Shown here: positions 46,352 to 58,436 of the stretch, piece after piece | Numbering within the stretch: position 1 is the stretch's first letter | How the letters are laid out: the number at the start of each line of letters is the position of its first letter | Made by a program: the position numbers and the translations under genes | NCBI RefSeq assembly: GCF_026213295.1 | Contig: NC_079426.1 | Coordinates: 20,477,274 to 20,541,273 of the forward strand | Reading direction: 5' to 3' | Length of the DNA stretch: 64,000 bases | From: Gadus chalcogrammus | Taxonomy: Eukaryota; Chordata; Actinopteri; Gadiformes; Gadidae | The notes under the pieces: generated by a model | Told to the model about the DNA's origin: nothing | Database searches by the model: none | The model's input: the letters and a program-made list of their open reading frames with translations, nothing else

Positions 46352-46997
46352 TTATATAAGATAAGATAAGATAAGATAGACTTTATTGGCATTGTACAGT
46401 CACCTATACAACGAAATTGGGAACAACGAAATTGGAAATGATTTCTTCCCCTTTTTTACCCAAGCATACCCCACCAAAAACCCACCCTCACACCCGATTA
46501 CAAACAATCCTGCATTAAGAAATTAGTACACAAAATAATAGATAAATGTTGATAAGGTTAAGAATGGCAGAAACGAAATACACACTTTAAAAAATAAATA
46601 AAATAAATCAATGTGAAACAAAAAACAAAGAAATAAAATTGAATGAAATAAAAGAGGGGAGGGGGTAGATACTCTGGAATTATTGGCTTCTTAAAATAAT
46701 TTAAGAAGGGGCGCCATATTTTGTAAAATGTATTCTCAGATCCCTGAATAGTTTAACGTATTTTCTCTAGATTCATACATGACATAATGTCTCTAACCCA
46801 ATGAGAGTGGGAAGGAGGAGCAGGATCTTTCCACTTGAGTAAGATAACCATACGCGCAAGTAATGAGGTAAAGGCCAGTACCTTCAGCTTCACTTTAGGC
46901 AAGCCCGAATTTGGAGCAATGCCAAAAATCGCAGCAAAAGGGTTTGGCTCAATTTGATGCTGAAGTACTTCAGAAATTGTTTGAAAAACAGATGTCC
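46352..46997 (-). mobile_element. L1-like LINE, 3' end, cut by Harbinger B
   Basis: The minus strand encodes VFQTISEVLQHQIEPNPFAA, then KVLAFTSLLARMVILLKWKD and PPSHSHWVRDIMSCMNLEKI (47000-46753), a sequence type from the C-terminus of fish L1-group RT proteins. The left end has AATAAAGTC followed by (TATCT)n. Harbinger B (47001 on) interrupts the reading upstream. I could not find the rest of it beyond 55145. Confidence 0.7.
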
Positions 46998-47442
46998 AGA
47001 GGCCTGTTTCAGGTAGCTGGTTTAACATACTCTGAGTTTAATCCTGCGCTCTGAGTTGGTTGACTCAGAGTTCAGGGTTGAAAAGCAACTCTGGGTTTTT
47101 GGTTTCAGAACAGGTGATCAGCGTTGGGTTAATCAACTCTGAGTATGTTCACTCTGGGTTGAGGGCGTGCCTGTTGACTATGAAGAGCCATCATCAATGG
47201 ATCACTGATAACATGATCAAACATGGACCAAAAGCATAGATCCACTTACTTTTCCCCCACGGAATTGGAAATTCTAATGAACGCGTATGCCGTTCATTAA
47301 AACGGCATACGCTCCCGCGCTAGCGAGAGCGGGAGAGAGAGCATGAAATAGCTGAACAAGTCAATGCGTGGGTAAAATAAATTAGTAAAATAAAATAAAA
47401 ATAAGAGGAAAGTTTAATATCTTCCACTTATTCAATATGTAA

Positions 47443-47556
<114 letters not shown>

Positions 47557-47835
47557 AATTAACGCAGGAACAACCCGAGTTGCCCCAAGAGGACTTGGCA
47601 GCAAATGAAGATACAAAAATATAGTTCAAACAGGTATCTAATGTTTAATTGAAATCAAATCAATTGTGCTGTTTTGCCTGCTCTACCTAATTTAACAGCT
47701 ATATTCAACATGTGATGGGCCTATATTTAAGCAGTAAATGTAAGTAGTACATTTCTCAGCCACCCCAACACTGCCAATATTTAATAGGATTTAGATATAT
47801 TAGAAGGCCTCCTAGGCTACTCCTAGGCAAAATGC

Positions 47836-47869
<34 letters not shown>

Positions 47870-48865
47870 GGTAACATTTTCCTCCATGTTAGCAAATCGA
47901 AAAAAAGCAGAGCCCCGGCAGACTGGAGGGGGTCCACCTCTGCAGCCCTCACAGAGGCTGAGGAGATGGCCCTCAGCCAACAGAGTATGGGTCCTGTGGC
48001 TGAGGGCATCCCTGGGGGGAGCTTCCCCCCCCCCCCCCAGGATAGAAGTGCCTTTATAAGAGGTTGGTTATCCAAAATAATTAAATATGTACACAACCCC
48101 TTTTAAAATTAACCTCTAAAAGTTGATGATAGCGTTGTACAATTTAAAAATGACATCTACTTTCTCTCAAACGGGATGAAATCGAATCCAATGAGAGGCA
48201 ATCCACTTCTAAATCACAGCTTACCTCTGTAAGATTCTCCCTGGAATTATAATGAAACGCTCTACTTGGCACTGTGAAATCCAATGTCATCTTTTGCATT
48301 CCTATAGCTTCCAGTCAAAAATATAAAATCTATCTAGAAAAGCAAATACACAAAGCAGACTTGGAAATGGACCACCTTAGGCAAAAGATGCAAAAGGATG
48401 CTTTGGAGTGTGTGTGTGTGTGTGTGTTAAAGTTAAAGGTGGGTGAGGTGCAAACTGGGATACTGTTCCCTGCTCTAAAAACATACCCGATATGAATGAC
48501 TTTTTTTGTGCTTTCAGGAAATAAAGAAATCCTCATAAAAAGTAGATTGTCTTTATTAGAACACAGGCTGTAGTGGGACAAGTTATTTTGTTGAACAGTT
48601 TACTCAAAGGGTTTTACTTCAGTGAACAATGCAGACGATTATGCTGAGCATGTGCATGTAGAGAAGAAGCATCTGGTGAAAAGCAGCACCAGGGTATTTT
48701 CTGCCTTGCATTCTTAATATGCGTTTCTTGACTTGCAGCAGTTATAGGTCCGTGGTTAGTCAGCTACTCTGATCATGGGAAAGCCACAACGTTAAAGTGA
48801 CTGTAGTACAGAGCGGGTGGGATGCACGGGGCGGATCATTCTGCAAATGCGTTAATTATTATTTT

Positions 48866-49162
48866 TTAACTTAAAGCATGCCCCCGGTGCGTTTGAGAGT
48901 TAACATGGAGGCTGAGAAGGTGGTCTAAATAAATGATAGATTGCGCTGAATAACGATAGCGCTCGTGAAGAAAATTATCAGGAAAAGAAAGTATATCCAG
49001 CCGGGGTCTTAATAATCGTTCCTCACGGAGATTCCCTCTGAGGATCGCAGCCTCTACGTCCGCAGGCTCTCGTAGAAAAGGACATGCCATTTCTAACACT
49101 TCCTTCTGTCGGAGAGCTGCCTTCAGCCTTATAGACAACAAACTCAGAGTAGGTCTAACCAC
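48866..49162 (-). pseudogene. HARBI1-like transposase N-terminus
   Basis: Minus-strand frame of 98 codons. The likely real start is the ATG of EMACPFLREPADVEAAILRG; it continues EERLLRPRLDILSFPDNFLH and ERYRYSAQSIIYLDHLLSLH. This is the N-terminal helical part of PIF/Harbinger transposases. The HSRTE-type DDE domain is missing; after HVNSQTHRGHALS the frame ends and the sequence becomes the same non-coding stretch as in element A. Both copies therefore derive from the same internally deleted, nonautonomous master. Confidence 0.78.
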
Positions 49163-49474
49163 CTCCCGAGCAGGTTAGACCCACGGCGTATGTTGCCGCA
49201 GCAACTAACTCGGCAACTAACTCGGTTGCGCTGAACCTGCTACCTGAAACGGAAAACCCAGAGTTCTATTTCATGTAGGCTACGCCGTCTACGCTTCGCC
49301 TTATGAGCTTGTCAGCGCGCTGAAAATTCAAACTATGCACCTATCAGCGTGGACTCCGCCCACATTTCCCACAGTATCGTGTATATAGCGCGGTGTATAC
49401 CGTCGCTCATCCTCCCTTTTCTTTCAGCACTTGTGCTTATCAGCGAGAGATTGAGAACTACTATTAAGAAGAAG

Positions 49475-50148
49475 ATGAAGACTTCAACACGGATCTCCCA
49501 AGCCGGTGGCAGCGGCTCGGGCGAGGCCGCGGACAAACGGCCCCTTTTCAGGGCCACCTGAGAGCGCTCCTGGAGCTAGGTCATTTTCAGGACTCCTATG
49601 CGCCTCCTGTCCCTCCCTGGTACCGGGTGACGGGCACTTGGCGTGCTTTGTGTGCCTCGGCACCAACCACGCCGAGGCTGCTATGGCGGCCCCCGTCTCC
49701 TGTGTCGCCTGCCGGGAGCTGCCTGAAGAGGGGATCCTCTCCAGGCATCTCTTATTTATCCCTGCGGTGGACCTGACAACGATGGCATCATCGACGCCGA
49801 CGACGACGCCTCCATGGACGGCGACTCGGCGTCCGGTTTCTCCCGCTCTCGGGTTACAACCGCCACCGTCGCGGGGAGATCATGGGTGAGGCGGCCGCCA
49901 TCAAAGGGTTACCCATGCCGGCCCCGCCTCTCGCCCCCATATCTGACGATATGCAGGGCGAGTGCTTTCGCACCCGATCTGCTTCCCGGCGGGTTACCCA
50001 GGGTCCCTTGTTCCCGCCTGTGCAGCACTTGTTTACTGCTGCAGGTGGGGACCCTTCTACCCTGAAGGCTCCGGTAAGCGAGGAGGATCCCTCGCCTGGA
50101 GCCTCCACTGGCAGCGCTTCTCTGTGCGGGCGCCGGATGGCGCCCTAA
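49475..50148 (+). pseudogene. DIRS Gag-like ORF1, frameshifted
   Basis: Starts MKTSTRISQAGGSGSGEAAD. The continuing homology switches to another frame (49506-49889): FSGLLCASCPSLVPGDGHLA, CFVCLGTNHAEAA and VSCVACRELPEEG form a zinc-binding pattern (C-x2-C, H-x2-C-x2-C-x4-H, then C-x2-C) typical of DIRS ORF1 in fish. A further frame (49882-50148) reads GEAAAIKGLPMPAPPLAPIS and PLFPPVQHLFTAAGGDP, the usual Pro-rich part. At least two frameshifts. The presumed role is nucleocapsid-like packaging. Confidence 0.65.
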
Positions 50149-50312
50149 CGAAAAGCCGCTGCCCCCCGACCGCCCCCAGAAGCAGATTGTCGGCCTAACG
50201 GACGTAAAGGCCGACAATCCGCGGCGGCGGTAAACAACATCGCCCTGCTCTCCTCTGCCATGGTCTCCTTGTCGTCTGACAGGTAGGCCTACGGCCCGGA
50301 GGAAGTCGCGAG

Positions 50313-52069
50313 ATGGCTGGCGGTTTCCCGCTTTTCCAGCGCCATCCTCCAGCTATGCCAGCCGATAGCCTCTTTCCCCCTCTCAGCCCTGTGGCTGTAG
50401 GGTGGCGGTCGGACGGCGTGTTCACATGGCCTCTGGTTCACCTGCTTCTAAGAAGCGGCGTCCCTTGGAGCCTCGTGGACGGATCAGAGACTCTGGCAGC
50501 AGAGGTGGCACGTCTCTTGGTAAAGGAGGGCATCACTGTCGTTCCCCCCCACGAGTCTCACCTAGGGTTTTATTCCCGCTACTTCCTGGTTTCCAAGAAG
50601 TCAGGGGAAAAGAGACCTATTCTGGATCTTCGCGTGTTCAACAGATGCGTTGCCACGAAGAAGTTCAGAATGCTCACTGTCGGAGCGTTGTTCCGGTGTG
50701 TGTGAGAGAGGGCGATTGGTTCACATCCCTGGATCTCAAGGATGCTTACTTCCACGTCCCTGTTCGGCAGGCGCACAGGAAGTTTCTCCGCTTTGCCTTT
50801 ATGGGTTTGGCGTACTAGTACCAGTGTCTGCCGTTTGGCTATTCCCTGGCTCCGCACACCTTCTCGAAGTGTGTGCAGACGGTGTTGGAACCGCTCAGGC
50901 GTCAGGGAAAGAGGATTCTCTTCTACCTAGACGACCTGCTTATTCTGAGCAACTCGGAAGAGACCGCGAGAAGGGACACCATGTTGGTGATAAACCAGCT
51001 CGCCTTCCTGGGTTTTGCCATCAACTGGGAGAAGAGCTCCCCGCTCCCCAGCCGGCAGTCTACTTGGGGCTTTGCCTAGACTCAGCCACCATGACTGCGA
51101 TGCTTTCGCCTCCTCGGCGAGACGCCATCCTGTCGCTCGCAGAAACGTGACCGCACTGTCCACCATGCTCCCGTTAGGGCTGATGGCAGCTGCCCACCCC
51201 GTGGTCCCCCTGTGTCTGCTCTTTATGCGCAGACTCCAGCGGTGGTTTGCTCGCCAACGGTTGGACCCCAGGCGACACAAGCTCAGGGTGCTCCTCTTTC
51301 CCCGTTCGGTGTCGCCAGACCTGGAATATTGGAAAAGACCCTCCGCCCTTCTCAGGGGTGTTCCCCTGGGCAGGGTGGCGTCCTACGTAGTGGTCTTCAC
51401 GGACGCCTCGTTGACGGGTTGGGGAGGAACGTGCCTCTCTCACTCGGTCGGAGACGAGTGGCGCACGCCCCCTACAGCACACATAAATGTGTTGGAGCTC
51501 GACGCTGTGAGGAAAGTGCTGTTACATTTCTTTCACCTGGTGCGCGGCCGCCACGTTCTGATCAGGATAGACAGCGTGTCGGCGGCGGCGTACATCAACA
51601 GACAGGGGGGAGTCCGCTTCCCTGCTCTCCACCGAAAGGCGGTCGAGCTCTGGCTTTGGGCTCATCAGTATTTCCTGAGAGCCCTGCATATCGCGGGCGC
51701 CCAGAACTTTGGGGCGGACCTCATGTCTCGAGGCGGTTACATCCCGACATTGTCAGACTGATCTGGCAGAGGTTCGGGACAGCGCAGGTGGACCTCTTCG
51801 CGTCCAGAGAGAACACGAACTGCAGGTGGTGGTTCTCCCTCAGCCCTCGGGATCTTCCCCCGTTGGGGGTAGATGCGTTGGCAAACACACCTTGGCCGCG
51901 GGCTCTCTTGTATGCGTTTCCCCCGCTCCAGCTGATCCTTCCTCTTCTGGAACGGGTCAGACAGGAGAGTCTGTCCCTGATATTAGTGGCCCCGGAGAAC
52001 CGTTCAGCTCTGTGGTTTCCAGAGCTGGCCACGCTCTCGCGGTGGCCAGCTCACTTTTTTCTCCCTTGA
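50313..52069 (+). pseudogene. DIRS reverse transcriptase-RNase H, frameshifted
   Basis: Pieces in order: GITVVPPHESHLGFYSRYFL and KKSGEKRPILDLRVFNRCVA (50313-50705), GDWFTSLDLKDAYFHVPV (first catalytic Asp), LPFGYSLAPHTFSKCVQTVL and KRILFYLDDLLILSNS (YLDD box, 50873-51079), then in another frame (51015-51761) VVVFTDASLTGWGG, LELDAVRKVLLHF, IRIDSVSAAAYINRQGG and FGADLMSRGGYIP, which supply the RNase H D-E-D-D residues. 51762-52069 adds VDLFASRENTNCRWWFSLSP, found after RNase H in DIRS elements. A TAG stop lies at 50816-50818 and frameshifts near 50705, 51060 and 51760. The sequence ends abruptly at about 52069 where the LINE begins. Confidence 0.8.
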
Positions 52070-52241
52070 TCATTGCCTTGCTTGATCTAGGAGGAATTAG
52101 TCTCCCCTCAGGGCTCCCCTCCGGGCTCCCCTCAGGGCTGCTCTCACCTCTGCTCTTCATCCTCTATGCAGATGACTGCAGATCCACACAGCCTCAGTGT
52201 CACCTGGTGAAGTACGCAGACGACACAGTTCTCCTGTCCAA

Positions 52242-53884
52242 AGTCAAAGTCAAAGTCAAAGTGTGTTTATTGTTGCATGTACCAAATTGCTTCAGCACAG
52301 CAAAATTCTTACGACTTGGCAAGCATCATTCATCTACGCAGTATACGTCATACATATAACATAAAACTCTATAACACTATGACAATAAAACATATAAAAT
52401 GTAACATTAACATTCAACAATTAGAGTACAGTAGAAGGGCTAGCAGCAGTTTAAGTGTGAGTAGAGAATAAGTTAAAAAGAAATGCTAAGGATAAGTTAA
52501 AAGTTTTTAAAATTGTGCAAATATATCTATGAAGTGAATTGTATGAGTGGGGGAGCAGGGAGTAGGTGGAGGTGGCAACTGTTCAGAGGTTCAGTGTTTC
52601 TGATTCAGAAGCCTTACAGCCAGGGGGAAAAAGCTATTTGTGAGTCTGGTAGGCCGTGTTCGGATGCTCCGGTAGCGTCTACCAGACGGCAGCAATGAGA
52701 ACAGTCCATAGCCTGGGTGGCTGTTGTCCTTTAGAATCTTTTTTGCTTTCCTCAGGCATCTACTGTTGTAGATGCCTTGCACGGAGGGGAGATGGCTGCC
52801 GGTGATACGCTCCGCTGTCTTCACCACCCTCTGCAGGGCCTTGCGGTCGGCAGCGGAGCAGCTACCATACCAGGCAGTGATGCAGCCTGAGAGGATGCTC
52901 TCAATGGTGCATCTGTAAAAGTTTGTTAAAGTTTTTGAAGACATGCCAAACTTCTTGTGTCTCCTCAAGAAGTATAGCCGCTTCTGTGCCGTTTTGACTG
53001 CTGAGCCTGCCTGCATGGACCAGGTTAGGTCATCCTTGATGTACACACCGAGGAATTTGAAGTTGGAGACTCTCTCCACTTCAGCTCCCTCGATGTGTAT
53101 GGGGTCCTGACCCCCCCTCTGCAGCTTCCTGAAATCCACGATCATTTCCTTGGTTTTGCAGACGTTGAGAGACAGGTTGTTGTCTTGGCACCATTCTGCC
53201 AAGACCCTTACCTCATCTCTATAGGCGGTCTCATCGTTGTTAGAGATGAGACCCAGGATGGTAGTGTCGTCTGCAAACTTCAGGATGATGTTGGAACTGT
53301 GTGTTGCCACACAGTCATGCGTGTACAGGGAGTACAGGAGGGGACTGAGTACGCAGCCCTGGGGGGCCCCGGTACTCAGGGTCAGTGAGGAGGAGGTGTG
53401 GTTGCCCATTCTCACCACCTGGGGTCTGCTCGTCAGGAAGTCCAGGATCCAGTTGCACAGGGGTGTTTTAAGACCCAGGCCCCTGAGCTTCGGGACGAGC
53501 TTGGCAGGCACAATAGTGTTGAATGCTGAGCTGTAGTCCACAAACAGCATCCTCACATATGTGTTGCTCTTTTCCAGGTGGGAGAGGGTGGCGTGTGTAG
53601 CTAGGGCAATGGCATCGTCTGTTGATCGGTTTGGACGGTATGCAAACTGAAAGGGGTCCAGGGTGTTGGGAAGGGTAGAGCAGATGTGGGTTCTGACCAG
53701 CCGCTCGAAGCACTTCATAATTGTGGAGGTCAGTGCTACAGGGCGGTAGTCATTCAAGCAGGTTACTGATGTTTTCTTTGGTATGGGGATGATGGTGGCC
53801 TGCTTGAAGCAGGCGGGGACTTCAGACAGATGCAGTGATAAGTTGAATATGGAGGTGAATACCTCCGCAAGCTGTCCCTGCTCT
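52242..53884 (-). mobile_element. LINE (CR1/Rex1-like), minus strand, 5'-truncated
   Basis: The 3' end is at the left: AATAAACACAC followed by (TTTGAC)n (rc of 52242-52285). The coding part runs down from about 53872. Inserted in the plus-strand LINE. The RT frame is open, so it is the youngest layer of this nest. Confidence 0.83.
52591..53872 (-). CDS. Rex1/CR1-like LINE reverse transcriptase, C-terminal two thirds, open frame
   Basis: An open frame runs from the 5' truncation near 53872 ([20 protein letters not shown] and [15 protein letters not shown]) through [54 protein letters not shown] (first catalytic Asp), [35 protein letters not shown] (FADD box), [40 protein letters not shown] and [20 protein letters not shown] to a stop at 52591. 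I see no frameshift. An intact element would also need the AP endonuclease upstream, which was lost by 5' truncation on insertion, so this copy cannot move by itself. The clade name (Rex1/CR1, Jockey group) is from resemblance and not from a tree. Confidence 0.8.
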
Positions 53885-54537
53885 CAGGTCCTTGACAGCA
53901 GCATGGATCAGCTCTCCAGGAGTTTGTGGAGTGGTGTGACAGCTCATGCCTTGAGATGAACGTGAGTAAGACCAAAGAGATGGTGGTGACCTTTTCTAAG
54001 AGGCAGAGAGAGCTGGCCGCAGCATCCATCATCTCAATCCACGGGAGGCCGGTGGAGCTGGTGGAGGAGTATAAATACCTGGGCACCATCTTCGACAGCC
54101 AGTTGAAATTCTCCTCCAACACTGAAGAGATCCTTAGGAAGTGTCATCAGCGGAAGTATCTCTTAAGGAAACTAAATTCCTTTGGAGTCAGCAAAAACAT
54201 ACTGGTTACTTTCTATTACTCCTTCATTGAAAGCATCTGTACATTTTCTATAACTTGCTGGTTCCACTCCATCACCCTCCAAAACAGAAACCGCCTGGAG
54301 AGTACGGCCAGAGTTTGCTCTAAAATAATTGGACTTTCAACAAGAACTCTCTCCTCCATCCACGACCAGCAAACACTCCGGTTAGCCAACAGAATTATGC
54401 AGGACCCCTCACACGCTCTATACCCCGCCTTTGAGTGGCTCCCCTCAGGGCGCCGACTACGCTGCCTCGGCTGTAGGACACAGAGGAGAAAAGCAACCTT
54501 TGTTCCCAAGGCTGTTCACCTCCTCAACTCCTCCTAA
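53885..54537 (+). pseudogene. CR1/Rex1-like LINE RT C-terminal part
   Basis: Continuous frame from about 53900: EFVEWCDSSCLEMNVSKTKE, VELVEEYKYLGTIFDSQLKF, KCHQRKYLLRKLNSFGVSKN, YSFIESICTFSITCWFHSIT, then ALYPAFEWLPSGRRLRCLGC and KAVHLLNSS before the stop. Same domain as the end of the minus-strand LINE but clearly diverged from it, so these are two subfamilies. The part between the YADD box (52200-52241) and here is only interrupted by the minus-strand LINE and not deleted. Confidence 0.75.
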
Positions 54538-55145
54538 ACCCCCCACCCGGGCTTGTGCCCTCCCCACATGGACTGGTGAAGCCGTGAACTCTGTTTTGCC
54601 CTCTCACTCCCATTGACTATTAAAACATAGGTACCTCGCCTCGGTTCATCTCAGGTGTATTGTAACCAGCATGGTATTTGTTAGCTGATTGCGCTTTATA
54701 TTTATATTTATGTAATATTTGACACAATTTGCACTTTTGGGAGTCAGTTCTCCATTTGTAAGCGTGCACTTTGCATATTTTATGCATGTTAATATGGATG
54801 TGTGTGTTTGTGGACACCTGTGCTTGTGTGTGTTGTCTGCCAGGTAGCAATGCTGTGTTTTTGTTTTTGTTTGTTGTTTGTTGTTTTTTGTTTTGTTTGG
54901 ACCTGGCCCTGTCCTTTGTAATGCTGCTGCTATGTGCCCTCAATTGCCCCCTGGGGACAAATAAAGTTTTTTGAATTTGAATTTGAATTTAATAGTTTGA
55001 ATTTTCAAGCCCATAAGGCGAAGCCTAGACGGCTACGCCTACAATCATAGAACTAGAGTTATAATAACATAACTATCGTTTCCATTAACTCAGAGCGAAC
55101 AAACTCGGGGTTGCCTCAAAACCAGCTACCTGAAACAGGGCTCAG

Positions 55146-56248
55146 AACTCAGTCAAGGTGGGACACAACCATTACATGTGAAAGAGTGACGCAGACGCAC
55201 CCTTACAGCTATCACAGGTCGGGTCTACATCAGGGAACATACAAGCTAATTTCGTTTTAGATATGTGGATACGATTGTAGCAACCCTTTGCTGTTTTAGG
55301 CAAATAATTGGGGTGGCTAACCTGAATTCTTTAAATAAAATGTTATCTCTAACTATTATTGTTTGTGTTTACTTTGTCTTTCTCTGTATACAATAATAAC
55401 TAAGTATCAATATTATGATGACTCAATGACAATCCAAATAATTTACTATAAACTTACTAAAAACTTTTAAATTACTATATTTCAATCACCAATGTACTAA
55501 ACTGTTATATTTTACCTATTAGCTATGGCTATGCATTAAGCCTAATAAACCATGCCAACACAACGCAGATCCTTTTAACTATTTACTTGGAAAACTAGTT
55601 ACATCGGTACAACAATATCAATTAGCAAAACATAGTCACAGTTCAAATACGAGTATTGGTCATTGACCACCACACCCAATAGTACACAGATTAAATGAAA
55701 CAGTATTCCAAAACCCTTTACCTCTAAATCCTATAGCCGGCAAATATAACTAAATAATACCTTGGGTACCCAATGAGTTACCGAGTCAAATGGTGCAGGC
55801 CTGAAACGAAGCTTGGGATCGTAGAAGCCAGAAACACAAAGGCTACTTCGCGCCAATGCGCCGAGAACAAATGAAACTGTCCCCCAGCAACACTGGCCGC
55901 CGTCCTTGCCGCGAGCGTACCGAGCCGGCGGAAAGGTGAGACGTCCTCCAAACCGTCAACCGAGATGTCCGGCGTTTACCCGAGTAGTCCCTTGTCCGCT
56001 GGACTCCTCCGTCCCCCGGTCCTCGTGCTTCAAGCCGAGCAGTCAAACCGAGTATTCCAAACGATGAGCATTACAGACTTCCGAGCTGGAAACCTTGAGC
56101 AAAGTCCACGACAAATAAACTAGCTCTAGCCGAGTTAGCTTCTTGATGCTCTTCAGTGGTTCAGTCCGAGTTCACGAATTAAGGCACCCTAACACAACTA
56201 CGCTACTGTACAATGCTTCCGTAAGAGTCACTAGTCGTTCGTCTAACA
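55146..56248. other. Unannotated intergenic DNA
   Basis: AT-rich to 55790, then more GC-rich to 56120. It starts with TGTAGCAACCC near 55276 and has GCTACTGTACA near 56203-56214, loosely LTR-like, but I find no TSD and no protein. No gene recognised. Confidence 0.5.
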
Positions 56249-56256
56249 ACATTAAC

Positions 56257-56671
56257 CAGTGCCGCCGCTCCCATAACGCGCACTACGCGCTGCGTGTAGG
56301 GCCTCAAGTCCTGAGGGCCCCCCCCAAAAAAATAAAAAAAATAAATAGGCTGTCTCTGTTTACAAAGTAAAGTGTGTAAATATTTGTGTAAATAGTTTCT
56401 GCTTGTAAATCTTTGCTTCATAGAAGAATTTGTCTTACTTGTATACTTCTGGTTTTAAGTTTGTATTTATGGATAACTATTTAATTTAAAAGATTTTGGA
56501 CATTCCAATACTTGTGTGTACTGCATGTATGTTTTGGCTGTTCTGTGAACTGTGTTTACAAAGTAGATTTAACTTTTGCGTTTTAATAAAATGTTAAACT
56601 GGGGGGGGGGGGGGGGGGGGGGGCATAAAGGAGTTATGCTTAGGGCCCCAAAATAGCTAGCAGCGGCACTG
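56257..56671. mobile_element. Nonautonomous hAT element (MITE), 415 bp, exact 8-bp TSD
   Basis: The ends are CAGTGCCGC and GCGGCACTG, with ACATTAAC at 56249-56256 and 56672-56679. It contains (C)n and A-rich sequence near 56320 and an uninterrupted run of 23 G at 56601-56623. No ORF. Confidence 0.9.
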
Positions 56672-56679
56672 ACATTAAC

Positions 56680-57039
56680 AATGCTTTACTGAGTGTTTTA
56701 CCCAAGTAAACTATAGCTTTGTCATGGAGCTCATCTCAAAGTGTCTCTTCCCGTTTTTCCCCCGTCGTTCTTTTTTTCGTTCACCACCCTTCGTCATGAC
56801 CCTTCACCCTACACTCGTTTCTCATTGGCTTAGAAAATAAACAAAATGAAAACTTTACATTTGAATTTCTTCGTACACGGTATTCAAAATAAAACATTCT
56901 TAAAACATTCCCAGCATCATGAACATAGTAATAAAGAAAACAAAATACAATTTACATCATGTAAATAACAATGCAAGAACTGTATGAACCTCATGCCATA
57001 TCATACATATGCATAGTTTTTAACCTTTTAATTCCTATT
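56680..57039. other. Unannotated intergenic DNA
   Basis: AT-rich; no feature recognised. The L2 LINE to the right begins at or slightly before 57040, and its exact 5' end is not seen. Confidence 0.5.
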
Positions 57040-57111
57040 TAGTCAAAAAAAAAAGGGTTCAGCCGTAGACAAAGTATAAAGGACGTTTCGCATAATCTGC
57101 TGAACCCAAGG

Positions 57112-58436
57112 TTGCCTATGTCAAAACATGGCAACTTTTGCATTCCTGCTGTAACCACTAAGAGATTAAACAAAGGGAAATTTAGACACACTGCTAACCT
57201 CACAAATCTCATACATATTTCCTCCAAACCAAAAACAACCTTAAAGCCTATCAACAACACCATCAGGATGGGTCTACTTAATGTTAGGTCTCTTAATAAC
57301 AAATCATTTTTAGTTAATGATTTTATTACCACCTCTAAACTGGATTTTATTTTTTTAACTGAAACATGGCTGGAACAAAATAACAGTGCAACCGTTCTGA
57401 TAGAGACAGCTCCTCCCAACTATAACTTTTTTGATGCATGTAGATCTGGAAAAAGAGGTGGAGGGGTTGCTCCTATTAAGTTCTCCTATTAATTATTTAC
57501 AGGCCACCCACATACTCTGCACATTTTTTCGATGAATTCACAGAATTATTGTCTAGCATCTCCACAGACTTTGACTGTCTAGTTATAACTGGTGACTTCA
57601 ATTTTCATACTGATGATTTGAATGACAAGTGTGCAATTTTTTTTTTTACCATTTTGGACACATTTGAACTGTCCCAACATGTGAAAGAGACTACTCATTG
57701 TAAGGGCCACACTCTAGACCTGGTTATCACAAAGGGCCTCAATGTTTCTGATCTCTCTATGACTGATCCTTCCTTGTCTGACCACTTTTGTGTTTTCTTT
57801 AATATATCCTTTATTCCTGACATACAGACAAAATCAAATACTGTCAAAAAACGGTATATCAATGAAGAATCTTATGTACTTTTTAGAAAGGCCATCTCCT
57901 TACTACCACCTCTCAACCCATGTTCTGCTGAGGATCTTGTAGAAAACTTTAATTTGAAAATGTTGAAAGTCATGGATGTCATTGCACCTTATAAGGTTAA
58001 AACGATTTCTGGAAAGCAAAAGGCACCCTGGAGAAAAGCTGCTTCTGTAACAGCACAGAAAAAAGAATGCAGGAAGGTTGAACGCATCTGGCGTAAAACA
58101 AAACTTAATATTCACCATGATATCTACAAAGAGAGCCTCCGTGCCTACAATTCAGACTTAAAAAGTGCTAGAGAAACATTTTTCTCCAATATCATTAAAT
58201 CCAATAATAATAATGCAAAAACCCTATTTGCAACTGTTGACAGACTGACCAACCCCCCAACACAAATTCCACCTGATCTCCATTCCACACAGAAATGCAA
58301 TGAGTTTGCAGCTTTTTATACTGATAAAATTGAAGGCATCAGACGCGCCATCAATAGCTCCACTTCAAACAAAAATGTTGGACTGCCACCCTGTTCAGGC
58401 AAAAGTAACGTGGCAGGGATGGCATGCTTTTATTGA
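57112..58436 (+). pseudogene. L2-like AP endonuclease, with deletion
   Basis: 57112-57492 reads IRMGLLNVRSLNNKSFLVND, FIFLTETWLEQNNSATVL and CRSGKRGGGVA, then stops: roughly 100-200 nt around the hydrophobic strand before YRPP are deleted near 57475. From about 57490 it resumes in another frame (RPPTYSAHFFDEFTELL), then CLVITGDFNFHTDDLNDK (catalytic Asp/Asn), TTHCKGHTLDLVITKGL and DPSLSDHFCVFFNISFI (SDH present), and the linker APWRKAASVTAQKKECRKVE to AAFYTDKIEGIRRAINSS. A frameshift near 58390-58430 separates it from the RT. It would nick the target DNA in an intact element. Confidence 0.82.

Larger units (their letters stand above)
52073..54992 (+). mobile_element. LINE (CR1/Rex1-like), plus strand, split by another LINE
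   Basis: Left piece 52073-52241 encodes LLSPLLFILYADDC and CHLVKYADDTVLLS. The right piece 53885-54992 continues directly with the following RT part, ends with a stop at 54535-54537, an AATAAAG at about 54960 and the tail (TTTGAA)n. The minus-strand LINE at 52242-53884 sits between. 5' truncated at about 52073, inside the DIRS element. Confidence 0.8.
49266..55077 (+). mobile_element. DIRS-type retrotransposon with inverted ends, YR region missing
   Basis: The left end (49277-49336) and right end (54994-55041) are inverted copies: AGGCTACGCCGTCTACGCTT, then TTCGCCTTATG and GAAAATTCAAACTAT, with about 10 extra bp in the left copy. Between them are a DIRS-like Gag and RT/RNase H on the plus strand. 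The element sits in Harbinger B; GTT is present on both sides (49263-49265, 55078-55080). The methyltransferase-like and tyrosine recombinase parts are absent; at their place lies a LINE. Confidence 0.83.

Noticed and set aside
49506..52359. Many further long frames in the DIRS/LINE area
   Set aside because: GC-rich sequence leaves shadows open; only the frames with Gag, RT, RNase H or LINE RT motifs were kept.
55276..56214. Possible LTR from TGTAGCAACCC to GCTACTGTACA
   Set aside because: Flanks are not duplicated and the ends match only loosely.
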